Origin: Candidatus Tisiphia endosymbiont of Dascillus cervinus
Lineage (GTDB): Bacteria; Pseudomonadota; Alphaproteobacteria; Rickettsiales; Rickettsiaceae
Length of the DNA stretch: 64,000 bases
Assembly: GCF_964026405.1 (NCBI RefSeq)
Contig: NZ_OZ032146.1
Span: 124,001-188,000, forward strand
Direction: 5' to 3'
Made by a program: the position numbers and the translations under genes. Shown piece after piece: positions 1-8,336 of the stretch. The number at the start of each line of letters is the position of its first letter. Position 1 is the stretch's first letter. The notes beneath the pieces are model-generated. The model worked only from the letters and a program-made list of their open reading frames with translations, was not told where the DNA came from and did not search any database.

Positions 1-3000
1 TCACCAAAGATTCGTATAAGAACTCAAAGTTGTAATGCAGTTGCATGCTGGAATCAATCCACTACTTTGAATTGGGATGGTGAATGCATAATATGGCCTG
101 GGGCTTATGCCCTACCCTTACTCAGAATTTGTGCTAGGGTTGCTGTTCCTGCAGTTGCACCAACAGCCTTGAATAGTAAAGGAACGCCAGCAGACCCTGG
201 TTATACACCTGGAAAACATTTGAATGATGTTGGCTTTACAGAAGATGATAAACCGATTATTGGAAGTGATGGAAAACCGATCGTTGGAGATGATGGAAAA
301 CCGTTTAATAGACCAAAGCTATGTGCATATAGTGATCCTGGCTTGGTAAACCTCGTCTCAGCTACCGGAGTTCACTTAGATCCGATGGACTGGAATCCAA
401 TAAGACAACCTCTTCATAAAACAGATGAGTTACACCCTATTGCAAAAATTCTAAAGTTTTTAATAGAAATTAAGTCTAGTATGAGTATATCAGTACTATT
501 AGGTAAGTTATTAGACATGATTGCTTCTGACAATACACCAGGTCTTGATGTTATAAAAGAAATAGTTAAATGGATAGGATATATTTTTGAACAACAATGG
601 ATGTATGAGGTGGCAAAAAAAATAGTAGAAGCACTTGGTGCACTAAATCGTTCTGTTGATGACTACCAATTTGGTTGCGTTGAATTACCATTAGGTCCTT
701 TTCCACCACCATATTGCCCTAAATTAAAACAGTTCATTATTACTCCTACGACAAAGCTTGTATGCAGTAAAAAGAAAGGTAATTTATTTGTTCAATCTTC
801 AAATGCACCATGTGTGGTGTCTAAATTAAGAAATAATTTTATTCATAATGTCGTACGTGTTAGTTTAGACAATCTTGTACCTCTTTGTAGAAATAAAGAA
901 AATCCACAAGAAACCGATAAATGTGTAGTAATAGATAATCTTGGTCCATTTTCTTCAGCCAAAGGAATTCATATTGCTACCGCTCAACGCGATGCAATAA
1001 AAAAATGTTCAGCTAATGATAAAGAACGTTGTGTTAACACAAAAATTCTCTTTGAATGTACTATTGAGGATGGTTGCAAAGATGGCTTTAGGATAGTTTA
1101 CGCACAAAAAGTAGGTGATCATTCTACACCAAGTAGTTACTATGTTGATGATTTACCTGATTGTAATAGCGAAGAAGCAAATGGTAAGATTACTTGTCAA
1201 GAAATATGGGGCATAAATATTGGTGAGTTTATTGATGTTAGTCTTGCATTTCCTCCTATACAAGGTCAAGATCCTACAAGTTTACTACCGCTCAAAAAAA
1301 CCTTTAAGCTCAGAGATAATGTCAGTGACAGGACTTTTGTTGCTTCAATTACTAGGAATACTATATTGGATACTACCTTAAATCCTAATCTTCGTCGTGA
1401 TCCAAAATCTATTTGTGTAGCGGAAGGAGATAACTTGGTTGGTTGTGAAGACAGAGTAACAGATGGTTACCAAATCCTAACCTATCCGTGTGGAGGACTT
1501 CCTGGAGTTACTTGCCATAATAATAGCTATTATAACCCTCAATTTATTGCGTCAATAGTGTCAGACGATAAAGGGAATACTGTTGATTCAACTAGTACTG
1601 TTATTACACCATTGTCGGTTACTCAGTCAATAGCAGGCGAGACAGAAGCAATAATAAATTTAGCAGGATTTAATTTTACTTCCTTCATGGCATATATTTC
1701 TAATACCCCCCCCACTATATATACTGCTATGCCATTTTCTGGCAAAAAATCTATGAATCCTTTAACGATATATGGTAATTATAAAGACGACAAGATCCCC
1801 TATGATGCTAAGACGGGAATTCCTACTACAGATGCTGTATATTTAAAGAGTCTTGAATATATAAATGGTAAATATATTCAAGGTGCAACGCATGGTTGTT
1901 TACAATTAAAAGATATAGACAAATGTATTCCTGGAGTAAATAATACTAACTGTATACTAGCAAGACTACTTGAATCAGATACAGTTGATTGCTCAAAATT
2001 TAAGACAAAAAGTATGCAATACCTAGGTCTGCAAATCTGTCAGGATACTCATACTGGTTGTAACTCTGCGGAGACTATAGACGATCTTAAGACAAAGGGT
2101 ATTATGATTTATAAATGTGATAACTCTATGTATTGTTATAAAAATAATCGTAAGCCAAATGTTGAAGTATGTAAAGTGTCTGTAGATAGTAATAATAGAA
2201 TCGATCCTTCCCCGTCACTAGGTCCTACAATAAACACTGATGGGCAGCATTATACTGCTAAGTTTAATGAGCAAGGTATTCTTGTCGATAAGGATGGTAT
2301 TTCTCTTGACAAAACTGCTGCAATCCGAGATAAAACCCCACAAGAATTAGGTTTTTGTACTTCAGTTCTTGCCCCTAAATGTCAAGCAATTACCACCCCG
2401 ACTAATGCCAGTGGTAACGCAACATGGTCTAGCACAGAAACAGATGATCCTGACACAAAAATAGGTGATTTGGCACTAGGTACTTGTAAGCCTGGTTGGG
2501 TATTAATTGATCCGAATAAACCACTACAACGTTATTGTCTATCAAATATCGATACTAAAACAGTGGTCTTTGAAGCCTTACCGGATGGTGTTGGATGTAA
2601 AGAGAATATTGGTCTTAATTTCAAATATACAAGTGATAAAAAAGATTTTCCTGTTAACAATAACTACGATACTTTAACTAAGGTTGGAACCTTTATACTT
2701 GGTGGACCATACCGTTCTGCAGCACATACTTACGATACATTTTATTGCGTAAATTATGAGTTTGATATACCAAATACTAACATGCTAAACTCTTTCACCA
2801 TAGGTGGTACTGGCTCATATTATGATGATTACATAATGATTAAAGTTAATAATCAGCTTATTCATACTGGTCCTGATAACTTTAACTCTATGGAATGTAG
2901 AAATTACAATGCTGACCGTACTCACTGTGATGTTTACATTTCTAGAAATGGCAAATTTGTAAAAGCATCCGACATAGGTAGAGCTAATAACCTAGCACAA

Positions 3001-3108
3001 CTTAATCTTATGCCACATTTACAAAATGGTAAAAATAATATTAATACTTGTGTGGGAATAGTTGGTGGAGGAACTTTAAATGTTACTATTAAATATCAAC
3101 TGAAATAA
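1..3108 (+). CDS. Large cysteine-rich secreted protein, 5'-truncated by the window edge
   Basis: The frame is open from the first base, so the true start lies upstream and at least 1035 residues are visible. I do not recognise a named family over the whole length. The protein is rich in cysteine and asparagine, as expected of a disulfide-bonded exported protein. Near its start is a short tandem repeat of the unit (I/V)(G)xDGKP(I). Close to the C-terminus a YDDY...VNNQL...GP motif is followed by PHLQNGKNN and a glycine stretch (VGGGTLNV). This resembles the carbohydrate-binding-like module at the end of TraN-type conjugation proteins, but that link is an inference from pattern only. No membrane segment is obvious in the visible part. 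It converges on rsmE, which starts its 3' end 44 bases downstream on the other strand. The coding frame is certain and the function is not. Confidence 0.75.
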   Translation, partial: SPKIRIRTQSCNAVACWNQSTTLNWDGECIIWPGAYALPLLRICARVAVPAVAPTALNSKGTPADPGYTPGKHLNDVGFTEDDKPIIGSDGKPIVGDDGKPFNRPKLCAYSDPGLVNLVSATGVHLDPMDWNPIRQPLHKTDELHPIAKILKFLIEIKSSMSISVLLGKLLDMIASDNTPGLDVIKEIVKWIGYIFEQQWMYEVAKKIVEALGALNRSVDDYQFGCVELPLGPFPPPYCPKLKQFIITPTTKLVCSKKKGNLFVQSSNAPCVVSKLRNNFIHNVVRVSLDNLVPLCRNKENPQETDKCVVIDNLGPFSSAKGIHIATAQRDAIKKCSANDKERCVNTKILFECTIEDGCKDGFRIVYAQKVGDHSTPSSYYVDDLPDCNSEEANGKITCQEIWGINIGEFIDVSLAFPPIQGQDPTSLLPLKKTFKLRDNVSDRTFVASITRNTILDTTLNPNLRRDPKSICVAEGDNLVGCEDRVTDGYQILTYPCGGLPGVTCHNNSYYNPQFIASIVSDDKGNTVDSTSTVITPLSVTQSIAGETEAIINLAGFNFTSFMAYISNTPPTIYTAMPFSGKKSMNPLTIYGNYKDDKIPYDAKTGIPTTDAVYLKSLEYINGKYIQGATHGCLQLKDIDKCIPGVNNTNCILARLLESDTVDCSKFKTKSMQYLGLQICQDTHTGCNSAETIDDLKTKGIMIYKCDNSMYCYKNNRKPNVEVCKVSVDSNNRIDPSPSLGPTINTDGQHYTAKFNEQGILVDKDGISLDKTAAIRDKTPQELGFCTSVLAPKCQAITTPTNASGNATWSSTETDDPDTKIGDLALGTCKPGWVLIDPNKPLQRYCLSNIDTKTVVFEALPDGVGCKENIGLNFKYTSDKKDFPVNNNYDTLTKVGTFILGGPYRSAAHTYDTFYCVNYEFDIPNTNMLNSFTIGGTGSYYDDYIMIKVNNQLIHTGPDNFNSMECRNYNADRTHCDVYISRNGKFVKASDIGRANNLAQLNLMPHLQNGKNNINTCVGIVGGGTLNVTIKYQLK

Positions 3109-3151
3109 CCTGAGTTTGATAAAGACATCAGGCTATCACCATTACTATTAG

Positions 3152-3919
3152 TCAATTTAGGAGGATTGGTTTAGTTGCAACGCAACTAGCTGTGAATAAT
3201 TTAATTTGTGCTAGACATGTTGCTACAGCAGTTTCAGTTCGGAGGATATTTGACCCTAGACTTATTGATAAAGTATTAGGTCTTAATGAAAGCATTTGGA
3301 GTTCATTTTGTGAAAAACCACCTTCTGGACCAACAACAACTGAAAGATTTGCCGAAATATCTGATGAGTGTATAGGCATGATTTTTAATAATGTATTATT
3401 TTCATCTTCATTTTCATTAGCATATATTATAGAATTATCTAGGTTTTGGTCGAGGAAAAGACTAAGTGATGTTAATGGCATAAGAATGGGCGGTGTTAAA
3501 TGTTCGGATTGTTCTGTAGACTCAATAATACATTTCATCAATTTTTGATTATTAACATTACGAAATTGAGATCTTTCTGTGATTAATGGAATAATTTTTG
3601 TCACCCCAAGTTGTACAGCCATATCTATGGCATCTAACATTCTATCACTTTTAATAATAGATATTCCTAAAGTAAGTTCAGGTTCAACTGTTGCTTTTCT
3701 TAAAATATTAGTAAGTCCAACATGTAAATTGTTTTTTGTAATACCAGTAATTTGTGCTATAAACTCACCATCTGTGCCGTTAAAAATTCTAAAATGATCG
3801 CCAACCTTTAGTCTTAATACTGTTTTAAGGTAGTGACTATGATCTTCTGCAAGATTTAACGAATAATTTTCAATTAATTTGACATTGCTATATATTCTAT
3901 GAAGACGAGAAATTTTCAT
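3152..3919 (-). CDS. rsmE: 16S rRNA (uracil-1498-N3)-methyltransferase RsmE
   Basis: RsmE methylates U1498 of 16S rRNA in the 30S subunit using S-adenosylmethionine. The product has the RsmE layout: an N-terminal PUA-like part beginning MKISRLHRIY, then a SPOUT knot domain with VVVGPEGGFSQNEL and LGSNILRTETA, the two loops that form the cofactor pocket. At about 255 residues it matches the family's usual length. I placed the start at the ATG at 3919 because family members begin MKxSR; the frame can be extended 7 codons to a TTG. The gene is alone on the minus strand between the cysteine-rich gene and a repeat element that begins 44 bases before its start. Confidence 0.92.
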   Translation of the reverse strand: MKISRLHRIYSNVKLIENYSLNLAEDHSHYLKTVLRLKVGDHFRIFNGTDGEFIAQITGITKNNLHVGLTNILRKATVEPELTLGISIIKSDRMLDAIDMAVQLGVTKIIPLITERSQFRNVNNQKLMKCIIESTEQSEHLTPPILMPLTSLSLFLDQNLDNSIIYANENEDENNTLLKIMPIHSSDISANLSVVVGPEGGFSQNELQMLSLRPNTLSISLGSNILRTETAVATCLAQIKLFTASCVATKPILLN

Positions 3920-3963
3920 AATTTTAACTTCAACAGTCAATTACTAGGTTGACAGAATTTTTA

Positions 3964-4397
3964 GTTATAGCACTTAACATATATGTTCATATTAGTGCTA
4001 CAGTTGTAGATTGAATAAATTCTCTAACCGTCATATATGGACGAAGTCCATTGGATGGGTTTGGACGGAGTCCATGCCATCATTGCGAGGAGCAACTTTA
4101 GGCGACGAAGCAATCCAAAAGTTGCAACAGCACGCTGTTTATTTGGATCGCCACGCCACTCCGTGGCTCGCGATGACGGTTGTTTGTTCTTATAACCTAG
4201 GAGGCTGCCTGCAATAACTAAAGTAATTCTATATTTGACTCTTTTTGGCTGCTAATAAACAGGATTTTCTTGAAATAGATACACATCCTATCAAAAATCC
4301 TATTTATTCTCGCCGAAAAACAGCTCAAAATATAATTAATTAGTCATCTCCGACGCCTCCTAGCACTAATATGAACATATATGTTAAGTGCTATAAC
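3964..4397. repeat. 434-bp repeat element with perfect 37-bp inverted termini
   Basis: Bases 3964-4000 and 4361-4397 are exact reverse complements (ends GTTATAGCACTTAACATA...). Between them are nested palindromic modules: one at 4078-4180 of the tcattgcgagg...cgaagcaatcc type that recurs through the window, and a ctaggaggc/gcctcctag pair at about 4197-4205 and 4355-4363. No clear target duplication flanks the element. A 68-codon open frame at 4011-4217 lies wholly in repeat sequence and is not a credible gene. This looks like a non-autonomous MITE-like unit or a stack of palindromic elements and fills most of the gap between rsmE and the peptidase pseudogene. Confidence 0.85.
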
Positions 4398-4449
4398 ATA
4401 GTGGAGTAAAAAAGTTGCTATAATTAAGAAGAAATAATTGTATTACTTA

Positions 4450-5338
4450 CTAATGATTTACAATACACTTTGATAAAATCTCATATGCCTGTTCTGACGT
4501 TAGACTTAATATTTCTGGTGATTTTTTTAAACATTGCATAAACATGTTAGGGTTCTTTTTATAAAGTTCAACAAACTGATTATTATTACGATCCATTGAG
4601 TTAAACATTTGTGGCGTTTTAGTGTAGAGCTTAAAAAGAATACATCCATCATTATAGTTCATAACTGCTAATAATTGTGCCATAGCCCCAGATGTTTGGA
4701 AATGTTGCCAATCTATAGGAGTGTTCCACTTTCCTCCCCAAACACTAAAACCATTCTTAGCAAAAAGATCGATTATTACTTCACTCATTCCGGGTCTAAT
4801 ATTGGTTCGATTGAGATAACTTGATCCTGCCGCAGGCTCCACAGCAACTGACCCTGTCTGATTTATATCACTTGGAATAGAAAGGTAAGGATTTTGAATT
4901 GGATTAATATCAATTGCAAGACCATATGAATGTATAGAAGGTAAGCCCCCCTCCTGTAATTTCACGACAATTGAAACTAGAGCTATTATTATCTGCCATA
5001 CTTTTGTCATCATCACCATCATAATTTTCAACAGTACGTGCTTTAGCAATAGGGTATTTTAAGGCATATATTCTTTTCAAAATGACGACAACATGCTCAG
5101 AAGCAGCATCAAAAATAACTAGTTCTCCATCATGGTGTATTACAGAATTAAAATCATAATAAGGGAATTTAATAAGTCTCAATCGATTTAGATTAACTGG
5201 ACATCCATCATGCCATACTTTCTTCTTGATCATTTCTTGTTTCGATGCTTCAGATAACGGCTCTACTGTAAAATCAGCAGCTCCTACTTGCAATATATTT
5301 ATAAAAAAAATATATAATATTATTATTAGCCTATACAT
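4450..5338 (-). pseudogene. Frameshifted M15-family (VanY/endolysin-like) peptidase
   Basis: Two overlapping minus-strand frames encode halves of one protein. The upstream half starts at the ATG at 5338 with a signal peptide (MYRLIIILYIFF...GAA) and reads to NCREITGGG. The downstream half continues LPSIHSYGLAIDINP and later has DWQHF. S-x-H-x-x-G-x-A-x-D and the late His are the zinc-ligand pattern of M15 metallopeptidases, which cut peptide cross-links or D-Ala/D-Glu bonds in peptidoglycan. The break is at a run of six G on the minus strand near 4946-4951; with five G the frame joins precisely. It may be a true inactivating mutation, slippage-tolerant expression or a sequencing error. The export signal and zinc residues are otherwise intact, which suggests recent loss. 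Confidence 0.8.
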
Positions 5339-5380
5339 AATAATAGCACCCAAAATATAGTAATATATTCTAAAAACCTC

Positions 5381-5418
5381 AATTCTGGATAAGAATTAGT
5401 TAATTCTTATCCAGAATT
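5381..5418. repeat. Palindrome with 17-bp stem, GGATAAGAATT family
   Basis: AATTCTGGATAAGAATT and its exact reverse complement flank a 4-base AGTT loop. The same hairpin with changed but still paired stem bases occurs at 6515-6551, 41660-41697 and 45125-45162. There is no T-run after it, so a simple terminator role is doubtful. Confidence 0.85.
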
Positions 5419-5434
5419 GGCTTTAATATAAGGA

Positions 5435-5532
5435 AAAATGCATTCTTAAAGCGGTTTTGCGAATGCATTTTAATTTATTAGCAAATGAAATATTTAACAA
5501 TCAGGCGTCAAACCGCTTTAAGCCTGATTGTT
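5435..5532. repeat. Two hairpins with complementary loops (possible kissing pair)
   Basis: Hairpin 1 has an 11-bp stem 5435-5445/5461-5471 (AAAATGCATTC) and a 15-nt loop 5446-5460. Hairpin 2 has an 11-bp stem 5496-5506/5522-5532 (AACAATCAGGC) and a 15-nt loop 5507-5521. Twelve loop bases are perfect reverse complements (TTAAAGCGGTTT and AAACCGCTTTAA). No gene lies here; the SDHAF4-like gene starts about 300 bases downstream. Confidence 0.8.
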
Positions 5533-5544
5533 TACTTCTCATTC

Positions 5545-5577
5545 CAATTTCGGATTAATTGCATTAATCCGAAATTG
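5545..5577. repeat. Palindrome with 15-bp stem
   Basis: CAATTTCGGATTAAT and its reverse complement flank a 3-base loop. It is the last of four consecutive palindromes in this 480-base gene-free stretch and resembles the GGATAAGAATT family in its outer stem. The remainder of 5578-5744 shows nothing I can name. Confidence 0.8.
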
Positions 5578-5744
5578 AGGTTAAAAAGTATCCTAAACCA
5601 GTAAAAAAGTCAATCATTTATTATTTAGAGGGATTTGGCAAACTAAATGTCATATAATTTCACCTTATGCGGAATAGAGAAGAGGTTGAAAAAACTGCAA
5701 TATAGAATATACTAAATACAAAAATTGATTACAATGATACAACA

Positions 5745-5794
5745 CTAGGAGTCTGTCGGAGATAATTAATTAGTTATCTTCGACAGACTCCTAG
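5745..5794. repeat. Palindrome CTAGGAGTCTGTCG...CGACAGACTCCTAG
   Basis: A 21-bp stem with one mismatch surrounds a short TTAATTAG loop. Its outer bases (ctaggag) resemble the inner inverted pair of the 3964-4397 element. It lies 43 bases before the SDHAF4-like gene and has no T-run. Confidence 0.75.
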
Positions 5795-5837
5795 CTATAC
5801 AAATACGTAATTATTGCAAGAGGAAACTAGTACATTT

Positions 5838-5966
5838 ATGGATAACAAAAAAGACACTACCATAAAAGATGAAAAAGAAAAGCCAAAGGAAATAGGTGGT
5901 TTTAAAGGTCAAGAACCCACTACCCACGGAGATTGGCAGCATAAAGGTAGAGTAACTGATTTTTAA
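5838..5966 (+). CDS. Small DUF1674/SDHAF4-like protein (42 aa)
   Basis: A 42-residue frame starting at ATG 5838 ends in the hallmark of the DUF1674/SDHAF4 family: IGGFKGQEPT, then HGDW, then KGRVTDF at the very C-terminus. In mitochondria and alphaproteobacteria this family helps assemble the flavoprotein subunit of succinate dehydrogenase and protects it while FAD is being attached. The N-terminus is short, charged and probably disordered, as usual for the family. A purine-rich GAGGAAA lies about 15 bases upstream. It stops 7 bases before ratA, so the two are probably co-transcribed; both have respiratory-chain connections. The family call is strong; the role is from the family. Confidence 0.85.
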   Translation: MDNKKDTTIKDEKEKPKEIGGFKGQEPTTHGDWQHKGRVTDF

Positions 5967-5973
5967 AGAATTT

Positions 5974-6441
5974 ATGCCAAGTTTTCATCAAGCCAAAATC
6001 CTACCATATAATGTACAAGAATTATTTCACTTAGTTCTTGACGTAAAGTCATATCCTGAATTCTTACCATGGTGTAGGGCGGCTAGAATCATCTCAGAGA
6101 GTGAGAATCAAATTATAGCTGAATTAGTAATTCAGCTAAAAGGTTTTTCAGACAATTATCAATCAAGAATTATATACTCAAATGATTTGAATAAGCAAAG
6201 ATATTTCATTGAAGTAGAGGCAATCTCCGGACCATTTAAATATTTAAAAAATTTATGGCAATTTTCTCAAGAAGATAGTGGTAGTAAAATAGAGTTCTTT
6301 ATTGATTTTAAGATGAAATTTGCAATAGTTGACAAGTTAGTTAATATATTTTTTACTGATGCTACTGAAAAAATGGTTGATGCATTTGAAAAAAGGGCAG
6401 ATACTATGTTAACTAAAATAAACTTAGCAAACTACTCTTGA
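5974..6441 (+). CDS. ratA: RatA/Coq10-like START-domain protein
   Basis: The 155-residue product is a single polyketide-cyclase/START domain of the RatA-Coq10 family. It begins MPSFHQAKILPYNVQELFHLV and carries the family segment YPEFLPWCRAARI near residues 28-40. Coq10 binds ubiquinone and supports respiration in mitochondria. The E. coli homolog RatA was described as a ribosome-association toxin, but in Rickettsiaceae a quinone-handling role is more plausible. The gene follows the SDHAF4-like gene by 7 bases, which supports a respiratory context. It is normal length with no oddities. A palindrome at 6515-6551 separates it from pyrH. Confidence 0.88.
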   Translation: MPSFHQAKILPYNVQELFHLVLDVKSYPEFLPWCRAARIISESENQIIAELVIQLKGFSDNYQSRIIYSNDLNKQRYFIEVEAISGPFKYLKNLWQFSQEDSGSKIEFFIDFKMKFAIVDKLVNIFFTDATEKMVDAFEKRADTMLTKINLANYS

Positions 6442-6514
6442 AATAGGGATCAAAATAGCATAAAAGGCTATTAAATACTATAGATTTCTGCCTTCGCGGG
6501 AATGACATCATGTG

Positions 6515-6551
6515 AATTCGGGATAAGAATTAGTTAATTCCTATCCCGAAT
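6515..6551. repeat. Palindrome of the GGATAAGAATT family
   Basis: AATTCGGGATAAGAATT, loop AGTT, then a near-perfect complement with one stem mismatch. It sits between ratA and pyrH. Just before it is a fragment (cttcgcgggaatgacat) of another dispersed repeat seen again near 50944. Confidence 0.75.
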
Positions 6552-6615
6552 GGGGGTACATCGAGAGTATATTTAGGGTTTACATAGAAAATTTATAAAA
6601 TCAAGAATTTAATTT

Positions 6616-7335
6616 ATGTCCTCTTTGAAATATAAACGAGTCTTGTTAAAAGTTTCTGGCGAAGCCTTAATGGGCAACAAACAATTTGGTCATGAGTACT
6701 CTATAATCTTAGGAATTGCTGAAGATATAAAGGAAGCAATTGATCTTGGAATAGAAGTATGTGTAGTCGTCGGCGGTGGTAATATTTATCGTGGCACTGA
6801 TGTCTTATTTGGCATGGAAAGAGCTGCTGGTGATTATATTGGCATGCTTGGCACGGTAATAAACGCACTTACTCTACAAAATATTATGGAAAGTTTAGGT
6901 GTTCATACTAGAGTCCTTTCTGCAATCCCTATGATGAGTGTTTGTGAGCCTTATATACGTCGTAAAGCAAAAAAACATATAGAAAAAGGTAGAGTAGTAA
7001 TTTTTGCCGGTGGTACTGGTAATCCATTTTGTACTACTGATAGTGCAGCTGTTTTAAGAGCAATTGAAATGAGCTGTGATTTATTACTAAAAGGTACTAA
7101 GGTTAATGGTGTATACGATGCAGATCCGACAAAGAACCTTAATGCAGTGAAATATTCTACTATAAGTTATACTAATCTTTTAAAAGATAATTTGCAAGTT
7201 ATGGATATTGCTGCTATTGCTGTGGCTAGAGAAAACAACTTGCCAATCAAGGTATTTTCCATTAAAGAGAAAGGTAATTTTGCAAAAGTACTGCAAGGAA
7301 AAGGTGAATACACAAAAATTCAAGAAGGTGAATAA
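6616..7335 (+). CDS. pyrH: Uridylate (UMP) kinase PyrH
   Basis: PyrH phosphorylates UMP to UDP in pyrimidine nucleotide synthesis. The product belongs to the amino-acid-kinase fold: KVSGEALMG at residues 11-19 is the phosphate-binding loop, [11 protein letters not shown] follows, and [12 protein letters not shown] and [10 protein letters not shown] are the UMP and ATP-site segments. Its 239 residues match bacterial UMP kinases. The gene is directly followed by frr with 3 bases between them, the standard pyrH-frr pairing of alphaproteobacteria. Confidence 0.97.
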   Translation: MSSLKYKRVLLKVSGEALMGNKQFGHEYSIILGIAEDIKEAIDLGIEVCVVVGGGNIYRGTDVLFGMERAAGDYIGMLGTVINALTLQNIMESLGVHTRVLSAIPMMSVCEPYIRRKAKKHIEKGRVVIFAGGTGNPFCTTDSAAVLRAIEMSCDLLLKGTKVNGVYDADPTKNLNAVKYSTISYTNLLKDNLQVMDIAAIAVARENNLPIKVFSIKEKGNFAKVLQGKGEYTKIQEGE

Positions 7336-7338
7336 AGT

Positions 7339-7899
7339 ATGGATAAAGCAACTATACGTAAAGAATTACAATCAAAAATGGATAGTTCGATAAGAGTATT
7401 AGATCACGAACTCAAGGGACTCAGAACTAGTCGAGCTTCAGTTAACTTACTTGACCCTGTATTGGTTGAAGCATATGGAGATAAAGTACCATTGTCGCAA
7501 GTAGCAAGTCTCTCAACTCCAGATGCACGAACTATTACTGTACAAGTGTGGGATAAATCTATAGTAAAATTTGTAGAAAAAGCTATTATAGATACAAATT
7601 TGGGTCTAAACCCATCATCAGATGGACAGCTAATAAGAATCACAATACCGTTACTTACTGAAGAACGCCGCAAAGAACTTGTTAAATTTGCTCACAAATA
7701 TGGAGAAAATACTAAAATTGCCTTGCGTAATATAAGAAGGGATGGTAATGAAGATTTAAAAAAGTTAGAAAAAAACAGTATCATAACTGAAGATGAACAA
7801 CATAACCTATCAGAAGAAATCCAAAAATTAACTGATGAGTATAGTAATAAAGTAGACTTGCATGTTAAACAAAAAGAACAAGAAATACTGACTATTTAA
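7339..7899 (+). CDS. frr: Ribosome recycling factor
   Basis: RRF, with EF-G, splits the post-termination ribosome. The 186-residue product has the long three-helix-bundle sequence of the family, including [17 protein letters not shown] near residues 26-42, and an N-terminal [18 protein letters not shown] helix. Length is normal. It starts 3 bases after pyrH and is probably translated from the same message. Confidence 0.97.
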   Translation: MDKATIRKELQSKMDSSIRVLDHELKGLRTSRASVNLLDPVLVEAYGDKVPLSQVASLSTPDARTITVQVWDKSIVKFVEKAIIDTNLGLNPSSDGQLIRITIPLLTEERRKELVKFAHKYGENTKIALRNIRRDGNEDLKKLEKNSIITEDEQHNLSEEIQKLTDEYSNKVDLHVKQKEQEILTI

Positions 7900-8030
7900 G
7901 TCTAAAAATAGGTGTCATTCCTCAAAGAGATGCCACCTAAATGACTTAGGTATATTTTTCATAAAATAGCCATAAACTATTAGTGCAGACATATTTCATG
8001 CTATAATGACTATAATATTTAAGGTATATA

Positions 8031-8330
8031 ATGATTACAAATGAAGAAGTACAAAAAATAGCAAAACTTGCTATGTTTAATTTTACCCAAAAAGAGATAA
8101 GCAGTTTTGCCCATCAATTAACTGATATGATGAATATGATCAACGTTTTAAACGATGTAGACTGTAGTAACGTTGAACCACTTACTTCTGTTTGTGATAT
8201 GCACCAAAGAATGCGAAAAGACCAAGTATTGTATGGTGACATTTCTGATGAATTATTTGCTAACTTGCCAAATGATAAAGCAGAACTTGCCAAAGAAGTA
8301 AAATGTTTTGTAGTACCAAAAGTAGTATAG
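8031..8330 (+). CDS. gatC: Asp-tRNA(Asn)/Glu-tRNA(Gln) amidotransferase subunit C
   Basis: GatC is the small subunit of GatCAB, which makes Gln-tRNA(Gln) and, in many bacteria, Asn-tRNA(Asn) from misacylated precursors. The 99-residue protein starts MITNEEVQKIAKLAMFN and contains NVEPLTSV, the GatA-contacting segment. A TATAAT-like box (tgctataatg) lies about 30 bases upstream. gatA begins 6 bases after the stop. No gatB is next to them in this window, so the third subunit must be elsewhere. Confidence 0.93.
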   Translation: MITNEEVQKIAKLAMFNFTQKEISSFAHQLTDMMNMINVLNDVDCSNVEPLTSVCDMHQRMRKDQVLYGDISDELFANLPNDKAELAKEVKCFVVPKVV

Positions 8331-8336
8331 TAAAAT

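Noticed and set aside
3192-3548. 118-codon plus-strand frame opposite rsmE
   Set aside because: It is the antisense shadow of a well-supported rsmE gene.
4078-4180. Possible CRISPR-like array from recurring tcattgcgagg/cgaagcaatcc blocks
   Set aside because: The blocks are scattered singly through the window as palindromes, with no regular spacers and no cas genes.
4011-4217. 68-codon open frame on the plus strand
   Set aside because: It lies wholly inside the inverted-repeat element and is built from dispersed palindromes; no protein family pattern.
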